A stretch of 64,000 nucleotides of DNA from Nostoc sp. KVJ3 (GTDB lineage Bacteria; Cyanobacteriota; Cyanobacteriia; Cyanobacteriales; Nostocaceae): the NCBI RefSeq assembly GCF_026127265.1, contig NZ_WWFG01000005.1, positions 248,001 through 312,000 on the forward strand. Direction: 5' to 3'. Positions 54,243 to 63,420 of this stretch are shown here, in pieces. The position numbers and the translations under genes are program-made. Position 1 is the stretch's first letter, and every line of letters begins with the position of its first letter. Under the pieces are notes generated by a model. The model saw only the letters and a program-made list of their open reading frames with translations. It ran no database searches and was not told the origin of the DNA.

Positions 54243-54725
54243 ATGTCTAGCCAGAGCTTTGATACAGTTGGAATTTATCTACGAGAAATTGGTCGCTTTC
54301 CGAGGCTATTGCCAGAGTAAAAGATTATCTACACAAGACTTGTAAGCTGTCGCGCATTTAAATTGTATAATTTTGGGTCTAAAACCCTTCCATAGCCTAG
54401 AGGCAGCTAAAAAATTAGATGCGTAGCAGCTTAAGGCCAATGCAAAACTTGATAAGCAAAACAATTCTCAAGTGCAACGACTAGAGCCTTCCCCAACTAC
54501 GGCTGAACTAGCTGCCGAGGTAAATAAAACAGAAGCACAGTTAACCCAAATCTAAAAGCTTGGTCAACTGGCTAAACAAAAAATGATTACCGCCAACCTT
54601 CGATTAGTGGTAGCGGTAGCTAAAAAATGTCGCTGGAGTAACCTGGAATTTCTGGATCTGATTGAAGAGGGAGCAATAGGTTTGCTTTCATCCTGTGGAG
54701 AAGTTTGACCCCAATCGGGGATATT
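54243..54725 (+). pseudogene. Decayed sigma-70 family factor
   Basis: Pieces of a cyanobacterial group 2-type sigma factor can be read across several stops and frame changes: SFDTVGIYLREIGRFP (region 1.2) from 54243, TTAELAAEVNKTEAQLTQ, then KQKMITANLRLVVAVAKKCR with NLEFLDLIEEGAIGL (region 2.1-2.2), and VEKFDPNRGY in another frame. Nothing of regions 2.3-4 remains. It is clearly non-functional. It begins 18 bases after the structured RNA candidate, whose insertion may have cut its promoter. Confidence 0.85.
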
Positions 54726-55101
54726 AGGATGTGAGCAAGACCAAATTAAAGATTATTTGGTTTTTTGAAAACTACTTATGTCCAAGCAGAAGGAATCACT
54801 GTTGTAGAAAGCACTTCTTCCGTACTCAGTCCAATAGCAGCTTGCTCTTAGTTGGGGCACTTAACCTTAATTTGGATGATTGAAGTCCCTCCATTATATT
54901 CTCCAACTACAGGCTCACCCGTAAACTCACAAAGTATCCTCTCTTGGCAGTCTAGAAATCTCACATACTGAAACCGGTTACGCTGATAATTCTGGTTTTA
55001 CTCTGCGGGATTCAGGCGAAAGCCATTTGGGTAGTTTAGATAGGCACTCATAGATTACATGGACATATCGGGTTCAGTAAACTAAGTCAAACAAGATAGT
55101 A
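54726..55101. other. Intergenic region, nothing recognised
   Basis: About 375 bases between the sigma pseudogene and the convergent ParB gene. No intact frame, repeat or terminator could be supported; it may be further decayed coding sequence. Confidence 0.4.
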
Positions 55102-56253
55102 TTAGTCCAACTTTTTCCGAATCTCTTTTGCCTTAGCTTCTAATACAGCCAATAAATCTCTCAGTTGCTCTTGCTGGATATCTTCGACCTTAGTTGCTGA
55201 GACATCTCGAATTAGAGAACTGATTTGGTGACTTGGTTTAGGTTTTGTTTCAGGAGCATGTTCAGCAATAGTTTGGGCAACTAGAAAACGAGTTTGAGCG
55301 ACTGTTAGCCTTTCTTGCAAAACTTGTGATGTAGCATCTTGTCGGATTTTAAGAGCTTTAGTTTCTTCAACTTTTAAATTTTTAGAATTTATTTTTTGGA
55401 GTGACCGGGCATGGTTTGCACCAAGTCCTGATTGTCTAATCGCAATTTTTAAGTCTTCTGAAAGCCGTAAACAAGGAAAGACATTTGCATCTACTGATGC
55501 TGGATTTTGTTGAAAACGTAGTAATAACAGAAGAATACTTTGTTCTATTTCGTCTAAATTAAATTCTTTAATGCCTTCTGACTGCTCTTTTCTAGTTAAA
55601 ATAACCAATTCAGTTAACTGGGGCAAAAGTTTTTTTGCGTTTAATCTAGCTATTGCTCTCCTAAGTGCTCTAACTACTTCTTCCTGTTCAAATTCCAAAG
55701 CTAACTTAGCCTGTTGAATCAAACCTTCGGCTAAATCTAGCTCATTCAAGCCTTCTCGGTGAAGACTAGTTAATAAAGTGCGTGCATGTAATTCCTCTTC
55801 AGAAAGAACTTTCTGAAGCATCACTGCATCTAGTGTTTCAATTTCTGGCTGTAACTCTTCTGCAACGGATCTCCATCTCCGTTCTCCATCAAAAATGATA
55901 TTTCCCGGTAGTAAAATAATCGGCTGTTGTTGCCCTTCCTCTCTAATGGAAACAGCCATACTCCGAATACTATCCGAAGTAAATGTTTGCCTTGCTTGTT
56001 TCGGATTGGGTCTTACTTCACTATAGTGAATTTTAAAAATTCCAGATGCTTTCAAATGTTCTCGTAGGTCTTCAATAGTTTGATTGAGGAGTGTACGTTC
56101 TTCTTCAGCAAGCTTTCCCTGTGCTTGTTCATCTTTTAATCTTGTAATCTCTGCCTGTAAATCTTCTACTCGTTCTTCAAGCCCAAATATCTGTTGTGAA
56201 TCAGCAGCAGAAGCAAACATTCCAAGTACACTCGGGTTGTTTAATTTTGTCAT
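55102..56253 (-). CDS. parB: ParB/RepB-type partition protein
   Basis: A 383-residue ParB-family protein. A coiled coil (about 25-70) precedes the ParB/Spo0J nuclease-like domain (IHYSEVRPNPKQARQTF, then IIFDGERRWRSV near 125-137), a helix-turn-helix region (about 155-300) and a C-terminal helical dimer part. The N-terminal coiled coil in front of the ParB domain is typical of plasmid RepB/ParB proteins of cyanobacteria. ParA lies three bases upstream on the same strand. It should bind the paired repeats upstream or sites elsewhere. Confidence 0.85.
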   Translation of the reverse strand: MTKLNNPSVLGMFASAADSQQIFGLEERVEDLQAEITRLKDEQAQGKLAEEERTLLNQTIEDLREHLKASGIFKIHYSEVRPNPKQARQTFTSDSIRSMAVSIREEGQQQPIILLPGNIIFDGERRWRSVAEELQPEIETLDAVMLQKVLSEEELHARTLLTSLHREGLNELDLAEGLIQQAKLALEFEQEEVVRALRRAIARLNAKKLLPQLTELVILTRKEQSEGIKEFNLDEIEQSILLLLLRFQQNPASVDANVFPCLRLSEDLKIAIRQSGLGANHARSLQKINSKNLKVEETKALKIRQDATSQVLQERLTVAQTRFLVAQTIAEHAPETKPKPSHQISSLIRDVSATKVEDIQQEQLRDLLAVLEAKAKEIRKKLD

Positions 56254-56256
56254 CGA

Positions 56257-57060
56257 TTAACCTCTTATTAGCTTAAGTTCGTTAACTAGTGCATCAACAA
56301 TTGGCATAAAATCTCCTCTTGCCTCTTTGCCCGGTCTGTAAATCCCCAGAGGTAGCCCTCTACCAGAAGCATTAAGAATATCAGCTGATTCTCGAATTGG
56401 GCTAAAATACTGAATTCCCAAATTCTTACAGACTAGGGGAAGTTCCTCAACAATACTTCTATGCGCTCCCCAATCACTTTTCCAACGAGTAGGAACTATA
56501 CCTAATATTTTCGGAGTCGGTTTCAATCTCAGCCGCTTGCAGTTGAAATAGTACCACTCAATCATCGCCGCAGCACTTTGAGAAGCCTTGTATTCAGGTT
56601 GAATGGGAATTAACACGTGGCTAGAAGCTGCAAGAGCAGTCAGTGGTAAAGGCTCTAATGTTGCAGGACAATCGATAATTACAAAATCGTGAGATAAGGG
56701 ATAATCACTCAACCGATCTGCAAGAGTATAAGCTCCACGCAGATCCTTTGAAACTTCCCGAATTGTTTCGTGTAATTCTTTTCCGCCTTTACAAACTTGA
56801 ATTTTGTCAATCTTACCTTGCCAAGCTGTAACTAAAGGCCAGTTCCCATTGAAATCTGGGTGGTAAACATTAGCCATTGTTCCCTGAGTTTTAAATTCTC
56901 CTAATCCGCAAAATAATGTCAATGATTCGTTAGGATCGATGTCTAATAGTGCCACTGAATAGCCACGAACACCCAATTCATACGCAAGATTGTATGAAAT
57001 AGTACTTTTCGCCACTCCTCCAGCGTTTGTCTCAATCGAAAGGGTCAAATTGGCAGGCAT
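56257..57060 (-). CDS. parA: ParA-type partition ATPase
   Basis: A 267-residue deviant Walker ATPase from ATG 57060, preceded by GAAAGAG. The P-loop is NAGGVAKST rather than the common KGGVGKT, with the signature lysine K(AK)ST kept, followed by LLDIDPNESL (switch I) and DFVIIDCPA (Walker B). Together with ParB it forms a type I partition locus, additional to the three ParM loci. Upstream in-frame codons to 57105 overlap the first operator repeat and are probably not translated. Confidence 0.85.
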   Translation of the reverse strand: MPANLTLSIETNAGGVAKSTISYNLAYELGVRGYSVALLDIDPNESLTLFCGLGEFKTQGTMANVYHPDFNGNWPLVTAWQGKIDKIQVCKGGKELHETIREVSKDLRGAYTLADRLSDYPLSHDFVIIDCPATLEPLPLTALAASSHVLIPIQPEYKASQSAAAMIEWYYFNCKRLRLKPTPKILGIVPTRWKSDWGAHRSIVEELPLVCKNLGIQYFSPIRESADILNASGRGLPLGIYRPGKEARGDFMPIVDALVNELKLIRG

Positions 57061-57104
57061 AATTTTTTCTCTTTCTTGATTACTATATTTCCGACTCCCA
57101 GTCA

Positions 57105-57157
57105 TGAGATAACGTTATATCAGTTTGTGCAAAGAATTTTGAGATAATGTTATATCA
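57105..57157. promoter_or_regulatory. Paired 18-bp repeats upstream of parA
   Basis: TGAGATAACGTTATATCA (57105-57122) and TGAGATAATGTTATATCA (57140-57157) differ at one base and are 35 bases apart, about three helical turns. Each is a near-palindrome. Position just before parA suggests an autorepression operator or a ParB site. Confidence 0.7.
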
Positions 57158-57690
57158 TTTTTCTGATTTCTCTAACAAGGATTGCTATCAACACAGATGT
57201 TGACTGCAAGTAATATCGACCTAGCGACACAGATTGCCCAGCGTGGAATTGTACACAAAAAGAAATATACACCGTCCAAGAGATATTCACTCAGCACTTG
57301 CTCAATCAAACAGTTCCGTAGAAAAGCACTATGGCTTTTGTGCAAGCTGGTTATTGAGTATAAAAACCAACGGCATAATTCTAGTGTGATTTCAACCTTT
57401 AAAGCTGTGTCAATCAGCAGCTATTAATGCGACTTTTTTGAGCTTATTGAGAAGAAAAATCTTCTGTTGACATAATATAACCACCTTGCCATGAAGATTC
57501 TACGCTGAACAACAGTCTTTGTTCAAAGTGTACTTGATTGAAGCGGGATAACAATATTCTCTATCTACCTAATGTCATTATAAAAAGGGGCGCTGCCAAC
57601 AAGGAAGTATTTTCAATCCCCTTAGAACTAGCTATTCTCACCTAACCACGAGTAATCGGCTCATTATTGCAGTGGTTATTGAGAAGTTAC
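57158..57690. other. Intergenic region between parA and TnpB element
   Basis: About 530 bases. An 81-codon frame at 57182-57427 has no family resemblance and weak start context, so I do not call it. No other feature could be supported. The last bases would be the target-side flank used as TnpB guide (minus strand). Confidence 0.4.
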
Positions 57691-57742
57691 TTGACATCCT
57701 CCCACCGCTATACCAGGAGTACCTGATATAGCGGGGGATTCC
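57691..57742 (-). ncRNA. Right-end hairpin of TnpB element / omega-RNA 3' part
   Basis: The segment reads TTGACATCCTCCCA, then a hairpin at 57705-57734 (CCGCTATA...TATAGCGG, inner CAGG/CCTG), then GGGGATTCC. TTGACATCCTCC...GGATTCC is the common end of IS200/IS605 elements. In TnpB systems the guide RNA overlaps this end, with the guide taken from the flank (here bases below 57691, minus strand). Confidence 0.7.
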
Positions 57743-57747
57743 AAAGA

Positions 57748-58959
57748 TCACTCTTTGGGTTTCCTCTTTCCACGACCCGACTTACTTGGAGGGATTTCTC
57801 CACCCATGCAGAGGTCGATGTCTCCAGAGGCGATTAACGTTCCTGTGTGCCCCACAGTACGGAGTCCAATCTCAAGTATGTTCCGCGCCGCGTTCCAGTC
57901 CCGGTCAAGGGTTAGCCCACAACGAGGACAAACATGAGTTCTAGTGCTAAGAGATTTTTTAACAACTTCACGACAGTTAGAACAATTCTGGCTAGTGAAA
58001 TGGGGCGGGACTGCAACAGTTACCACGCCAAACACTTTACCGAAATATTCAACCCATTCACGAAACAGCGACCACGATGCATCACTAATTGACTTAGCAA
58101 TCGCGTGATTCTTGACCATATTCCGCACCATCAAATCTTCATACACCACGAGGTCGTTAGACTTCACTACGCACTTTGCTGTTTTTACAGCAAAGTCTTT
58201 ACGCTGGCGACTTACTTTGAGGTGTTTACGAGCAAGTTTATTTCTAAACTTGACTCTGTTGTTGGAACCTTTTTTGGACTTAGACAAACGACGTTGCAAC
58301 CGCTTCAAAGACTTTTCTGATTTGCGAAGATGTCTAGGGTTAGCAACTGTTTCCCCGTTACTATCTGTATAGAAGTGGTTCAATCCCACATCAATACCAA
58401 TAGTTTTACCAGTTGGTTCTCGTTTTTCAATGCGTTCTTGAGCAATACAAAACTGGGCGTAGTACCCATCGGCACGACGCACAACCCGCACCCTCTTAAA
58501 CTGTTTAAGTTGGTAGAAGTGCAGGTCACGGGTTCCCCAGAGCTTGAAGGTTCCTGCCTTAAATCCGTCACTAAAAGTGATATACCTGCGGTCTTCGGAG
58601 AGTCGCCAGCCACAGGTTTTGTACTCAACAGAACCATGCGTTTGCTCTTTCTTAAACTTTGGAAAACCCTTCTTTCCAGGCTTACTTTTCTTGCAATTAT
58701 CAAAGAACTGAGCAATTGCAGACCACGCTCTTTCTGCACTGGCTTGACGAGCCATCGAGTTCAGCTTGGATACCCAAGGGAACTCAGTATTAGCAGCAAG
58801 GACAGCACAGAACTTACTCAAGTCATATCGCCCAATTCCTCTATTTTCTATCCAGTATCTAAGGCAGCTATTACGAACGAAACGAGCAGTTCTAATTGCT
58901 TCATCAAGCTTTCGGTACTGCTCGTTAAGTCCTTCAAGTTTTGCCTCAAATACTAACAT
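57748..58959 (-). CDS. tnpB: TnpB-type RNA-guided nuclease, canonical
   Basis: A 403-residue TnpB from ATG 58959 (an upstream start would read through the palindrome). RuvC residues are D190 (IGIDVGLN), E274 (VVYEDL) and D354 (DRDWNA), with a zinc finger C326/C329...C344/C347. All catalytic residues are present, so it may be active. The C-terminal 45 residues are glycine-, lysine- and proline-rich. There is no TnpA neighbour, so the element depends on others for movement. It differs markedly from the TnpB at 7667-8965. Confidence 0.9.
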   Translation of the reverse strand: MLVFEAKLEGLNEQYRKLDEAIRTARFVRNSCLRYWIENRGIGRYDLSKFCAVLAANTEFPWVSKLNSMARQASAERAWSAIAQFFDNCKKSKPGKKGFPKFKKEQTHGSVEYKTCGWRLSEDRRYITFSDGFKAGTFKLWGTRDLHFYQLKQFKRVRVVRRADGYYAQFCIAQERIEKREPTGKTIGIDVGLNHFYTDSNGETVANPRHLRKSEKSLKRLQRRLSKSKKGSNNRVKFRNKLARKHLKVSRQRKDFAVKTAKCVVKSNDLVVYEDLMVRNMVKNHAIAKSISDASWSLFREWVEYFGKVFGVVTVAVPPHFTSQNCSNCREVVKKSLSTRTHVCPRCGLTLDRDWNAARNILEIGLRTVGHTGTLIASGDIDLCMGGEIPPSKSGRGKRKPKE

Positions 58960-58960
58960 A

Positions 58961-58985
58961 TTTACGTCAGATATATTGACGTAAA
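58961..58985. promoter_or_regulatory. Palindrome just upstream of TnpB start
   Basis: TTTACGTCA (58961-58969) and TGACGTAAA (58977-58985) are perfect inverted arms with a seven-base centre, directly before the tnpB ATG. It could be the left-end hairpin recognised by a TnpA transposase or an operator controlling tnpB. Confidence 0.6.
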
Positions 58986-59239
58986 TTATTTCATAGATTT
59001 GCGAAAAACTCAACTATTTCCTTTCCTCACTGACCCTCGGTCAGTTATGGTCAGGAACGTCTCGTTTTTCGCCCTCGATTCATGAGGCAGCGCGTTGGGC
59101 GGCTCCGCCGACTTGAAGCGACTGCCGTCTCGCCGCCAAATCACAGATTATGGCGGGAGCCTTCTCTCCGATTTAGGTAAAAAGCATCCCAGAAGTGTAG
59201 TTGCAGTCCTTGTAACTACACTACTTTTTTCTCAGCTAA

Positions 59240-60475
59240 TCAAACATTCTCGTTCACAGCAATAAAGGTATTAGGTCGCTCACAAGGCGTAAAATTATAC
59301 TTAGGTTTAACTTCTTCATCTGTACTACCTTCAGCGGATTTAGTTAGCAGTACAACCTCAGAGCGGGTATAACCAGTCAACTCATCAAACTGAATAATCA
59401 TATACTGGTAGAGCGCCCAGACATCCGCCATCCGATTGCCAATACTAGAAGATATCTCATCAGGTATAAAAATGTTACCGTGCCAGGATATCTTAATTCC
59501 CTCTTTCTGGAAGTAAGTGTCTATTTCTGGACGAATATAATCCGCAGTCCCTCCGCAAAACACCAGTTCTTCAATATCCTCATCCATTTTCGAGCGTAAC
59601 CACCTGACGATCGCACGCCAATATTCATCTCTAGCAAGCAATAAAGCCTTGGACATCGACTCGCCATCAAGTTGAATTTCATCACCTTTGCGCTTGCGTG
59701 AGAGTTTCTGCATCACCTGGGGGTCACAATTAACTCCAGCTTCTACCAACACCTCGATAATATTGGGATTATCAGGGCTTAGTCCCGATGTCTTGGAAGT
59801 AAAATTATTCACCAGCCAAGACATACCAAAATTACTGGTTATTCCCGCGCCAATTGAACCACTCCGAAAGGTGAAAATACTTGCATTGCGATAACCAAGC
59901 ATCACGTACATCGAAGCAGGCATATTATTGCCAAGCGATCGCCTACGGTGAAAAAATATTCCACTACCCTCAGAAGCTGCATCATAACGAAGCATTTTTA
60001 CCCGCATCTTACCTGCTGGTGTATCAAATCCTCGAAACGCTTCCTTTAACCGCACTTGTAACTGTTCTTTGTCTTGCACTTCACCAGGCGGCAGCAGGAT
60101 GCTCAAGTAAGCTGCAACATCATTACCCAGGTTCAACTTCTCCTTAGCCAGCCAAAATGCACCACAAATTTTAGGGACTGCTAGTTCGTACTTTAGCTCC
60201 TTCAGCTGCGATATACCCCCAAACCGACGACGGGCAAGCTCTCCCAAGGCGCAATACTCATCACCTATTCCTACCCAAGTACGAGATTCAGCATTACCTT
60301 CTTGTTGAATGCTCTCAATCGAAGCTTTAGCAACGTCCGCTACTTCTGAGTCGAAAAGTAAAACAACAGGCTTTCCCTCTGGATACTCCTGAACGATCGC
60401 CTTGGTTTTACTTGCACCCATGTCAATCGTAATTACTACCTTTTTTACGTCTGTTTTCTCCTTAGTTTTGGGCAT
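59240..60475 (-). CDS. ParM-like actin ATPase 3
   Basis: A 411-residue actin-fold protein with phosphate loop ITIDMGASKTKAIVQE at 16-31 and adenosine motif LVFCGGTADYIRPE near 315. It is related over most of its length to ParM1 (shared GxLARR-FG...LKELKYE, LPPGE and EGSG segments). Unlike ParM1 it has a longer C-terminal tail (about 40 residues). Its ParR partner gene lies 1 kb upstream and is frameshifted, so this third type II locus may be incomplete. Confidence 0.8.
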   Translation of the reverse strand: MPKTKEKTDVKKVVITIDMGASKTKAIVQEYPEGKPVVLLFDSEVADVAKASIESIQQEGNAESRTWVGIGDEYCALGELARRRFGGISQLKELKYELAVPKICGAFWLAKEKLNLGNDVAAYLSILLPPGEVQDKEQLQVRLKEAFRGFDTPAGKMRVKMLRYDAASEGSGIFFHRRRSLGNNMPASMYVMLGYRNASIFTFRSGSIGAGITSNFGMSWLVNNFTSKTSGLSPDNPNIIEVLVEAGVNCDPQVMQKLSRKRKGDEIQLDGESMSKALLLARDEYWRAIVRWLRSKMDEDIEELVFCGGTADYIRPEIDTYFQKEGIKISWHGNIFIPDEISSSIGNRMADVWALYQYMIIQFDELTGYTRSEVVLLTKSAEGSTDEEVKPKYNFTPCERPNTFIAVNENV

Positions 60476-61441
60476 ATCTTTATCTTTTATTACCTTTTAC
60501 TATCGTTCCCAATTTAACCGAAATGAGAAAAATACTGTGGTGTAAAACACTTTCTTTACAGGGTTTAACAGCTTTTTTACATACAAAGTGCGTAGAGAAA
60601 AAACTATTACGGCGATGTTCTTCGATGGCGCTACAGCATTCATACCAACTTCATTGAGTAGAGAGTCCACTGCAAACTGCCAGCAACCAAGTTCAAATTG
60701 CCACGGGGCTAACTGAAGTACCTCCATAGCACTAATACCAAATCAAAACCGTAAATCCTAAGTACATTAAAGTATTAAATATTGCTTTTATACCCGATGA
60801 TCAAATCACCTCCTAAATCATGACTAAATTACCCCAATCACACCCAAATCCTGTATCAACTAAAAGTTGAATTATTAAACAAAATTAGCTTTTTGCCTGT
60901 AATTCAAACAATGCGATTGTCATCATCACACCCCGTATTACCTCAACCATCCCCGTAATTACCCCAGTAAAAAGTATCGTTATTGTGCAGTCTTGGCAAT
61001 AACAAGGTATGTCAAATAGGGTCAATTACACATTTGCTTTGCTGTCAAATTTTTGATCGCAGCTTTTACAGATGAGATACATGAAGTGATTATTCCAGGC
61101 GAACGCACCTCTAAAACTAGAATGCGATCGCCTTTCCAGTTCGGTCAAATACTGTTGATGCACTCGACCAAAGGGTTTGACCAAATTTATGGCTGAAATG
61201 GTTTCATAGAAACTTTGAGGAATGCAGTGCAGGTGCTTGAGGAAAAACTCCTTCTAAATGCGCCCAATGGAGAGGTGAAAAGCACCTCCTAACAACAAAC
61301 AGCGCCAGGCGATCGCACTCCAGGAGATATTGCCCACAACGACAAACAGGACAAGGATAGGACTTACGCAAGTATCACAACCGAAGGCAGAGAGAGTATG
61401 CTTTTCTCAAATATCTAACCACCCATATCCTCATAATCCCC
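60476..61441. other. Region upstream of ParM3 without intact gene
   Basis: Nearly 1 kb. The part near ParM3 holds iteron-like repeats (separate entry). A weak 75-codon frame at 60500-60727 has no support. Between about 61020 and 61400 there are HIP1-like sites (near 61124 and 61310) but no gene I can recognise. Confidence 0.45.
60830..60970. repeat. Iteron-like repeats upstream of ParM3
   Basis: TACCCCAATCA and CACCCAAATCC abut with 11-base period at 60830 and 60841. CCCC/CCTC units recur at 60931, 60941, 60951 and 60962, about one helical turn apart. Related TACCCCAATT units lie beyond the ParR3 pseudogene at 62125 and 62146. They are less regular than the other two iteron sets but fit a parC site. 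Confidence 0.5.
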
Positions 61442-62017
61442 TCACTCCAGACGAAATCCTGCATCAACTTCTATTTCTGCCTTAGCAATTGGATCATCCT
61501 CGTCATCATTAAAAAACCCATCATCTTCGGAATCTTCTCCCAAAACATTTGATCCGACTGGTTCTGTCGCAACAGGTAACGACACAGGACTTGGCCCAGT
61601 GGAATCAAAAAAGAAACTGAAGGGGGAACCGAATTAGCTGAAATAGGATTATTTCCACGCCATTAGTTCCAACTGTTGGTTGTAACCCAGTTGCACCTTG
61701 CGAGAAAACTCCACTATGAGGATTAACAAGAACTATCTGGGGCAACCCCTCCATCCCAAACGTCCGTTTCATCTTAATGATCTGAACTTCAAGTTGCGCG
61801 ATCGCATCATGGAGGGCTGACTGCAATTCAACACCAGATACCCCGCAGCAGATAGCGCAAACGGTAGGTAATACGCCCGCAGCGCCTCACATACTAACTC
61901 AGTTTGCCCTCGCTTCTTTGACTGGAGATAGCTAATTACTATACCGTCCTCCATATCTTTATTCCGCATGATACGCGCCAACTCAACCGAATCAGCTGGC
62001 TTACTAGCTCTTGCCAT
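61442..62017 (-). pseudogene. ParR-like adaptor 3, frameshifted
   Basis: From ATG 62017 the frame encodes MARASKPADSVELARI and then VISYLQSKKRGQTELVCEAL with RAYYLPFAL, closely following ParR1. Homology then shifts frame at a G-run near 61844 (GVSGVELQSALHDAIAQLEV) and again at a T-run near 61610, ending in an acidic tail (GEDSEDDGFFNDDEDD) and TGA at 61442. Two homopolymer shifts could be mutations or sequence errors. If corrected it is a full ParR-like protein. Confidence 0.75.
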
Positions 62018-62102
62018 AGCTTCTCTTCTATTAACGTGCAAATCAAGCTTCTCAGTAAGCTATTTGTCAATACTCTTACTTTAACCATACGGTGGGAGAA
62101 CT

Positions 62103-62155
62103 CACCCCCGTATTTACTCCGAACTACCCCAATTGACACACTAATTACCCCAATT
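62103..62155. repeat. TACCCC repeats upstream of ParR3
   Basis: CACCCCCGTA (62103), TACTCCGAAC (62115), TACCCCAATT (62125) and TACCCCAATT (62146) are spaced by about one or two helical turns. They lie directly upstream of the ParR3 pseudogene and match the units upstream of ParM3, so both flanks may belong to one centromere-like region. Confidence 0.5.
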
Positions 62156-62257
62156 AAGTGAAAATTGGGTTTGATTTTTGTCAATCAAAATAAATAATTT
62201 AGAACTTACGCATTGACAGAAAATTGATACTATGTATTCAAATTCAAATTCTGCGCT

Positions 62258-63360
62258 AAATGTTCCAAATAAAGTCACGAGCTACTTGGAGAGACAGATT
62301 CCTTTGGATTTCATACCAATTTTCAATCAAGTCTTCTGCCCGCATTAATTCTAATTGTGTGAAAGCGCGAATTGCACTAAAAAAGTGAGTCTTAATAGCA
62401 TCGGTTGTTCTAACCATGAATCTTCCAATGCCACATACTTGTTTAATAGCTCTGTGGTAACACTCAATCCCCCAATGAATTGAATTAGCTCTTTAATTCT
62501 GTTCTGGAAATTGAGTTTAGTGTATCTTTTCAGGGATATACATAATGTAATATCTTTTAGTTTCGTTTTTTGAAACTTTTCCGAAATACTTTTACCTGAC
62601 CAAAATTCTTTAGATCACTATTAAACCATCTTCGGGAATTTCTAAGTTTTTGGACTTGGGTAAAATTTTTTACCATCAATGGAACATGAGCGATTTTTAG
62701 CTACCCCAGTTAAAAACCCTAATCCTTGTTTTTCAGTAACTTCAGGTTTTTTTGACTGGAATACCAAGCGTCAGTTGTCATTGTTTTAGGCTTTAAACCC
62801 CAATCCATTACCTCAGTAATCATTTCTCGTAAATAATCATTTTTAGTCTTGTTATCTTGTTTGTTATAAATGCGATAATTTACAGGTACAGATTTACCTG
62901 AACACTCGTGTAATACAAGGTAATTAACTGAACTCCTTAACGGCACGATGATGTCTACCTGAATAGTAATAACCGATTAAATCTGTTATTTCCGGGTCAC
63001 TATGAGGCTTATCAATTACCGTATCATTCCACTTAAAGTACCTCCAACTAGATTGATATTGGGCTTGATTTCTTCAAATAAGTCCTTGGGTTCGTACCGT
63101 TCACGTAGCAAAAATCTATTGACGCTATCATGAGATAAATTTTCCATTATCTCTGCCAGACGTGTGCAACCTGGATACTTTGATTCTGCCAGTAGAAACA
63201 GAGTATAAGTGTTCAGTCACATTTAGCGGTTGATGGTTTAGTAATTGCTCTGATTGTCCGAACCCTAAACACAGCCAAGTAAATTTATCTGTTTTTAACG
63301 CCTCTGGTAACTAGCGGTCGCTGTTTTTTTTCTGCATTCTCCTTATGCACTTTTTGTCTT
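62258..63360 (-). pseudogene. DDE transposase pseudogene (IS4/IS701-like)
   Basis: Several out-of-frame pieces on the minus strand resemble one DDE transposase: a C-terminal part (AIKQVCGIGRFMVRTTDAIK..., with ELMRAEDLIENWYEIQ), a middle part with the catalytic-type TTDAWYSS after VNYRIYNKQDNKTKNDYL (62719-62946), and decayed N-terminal pieces up to about 63360. Many stops and shifts are present, so it is dead. Family is given with caution. Confidence 0.75.
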
Positions 63361-63420
63361 GCTTGTCAATGCGTAGTTCTATAATTAACTGAAAAATAAC
63401 ATGTAGCAAGGGAATATCTC

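Noticed and set aside
57182..57427. 81-codon frame between parA and the TnpB element
   Set aside because: Composition is unlike a protein (many Ser/Lys/Arg without pattern), weak start, no neighbour logic.
60500..60727. 75-codon frame upstream of ParM3
   Set aside because: No recognisable motif and it lies in an AT-rich region that probably carries regulatory repeats.
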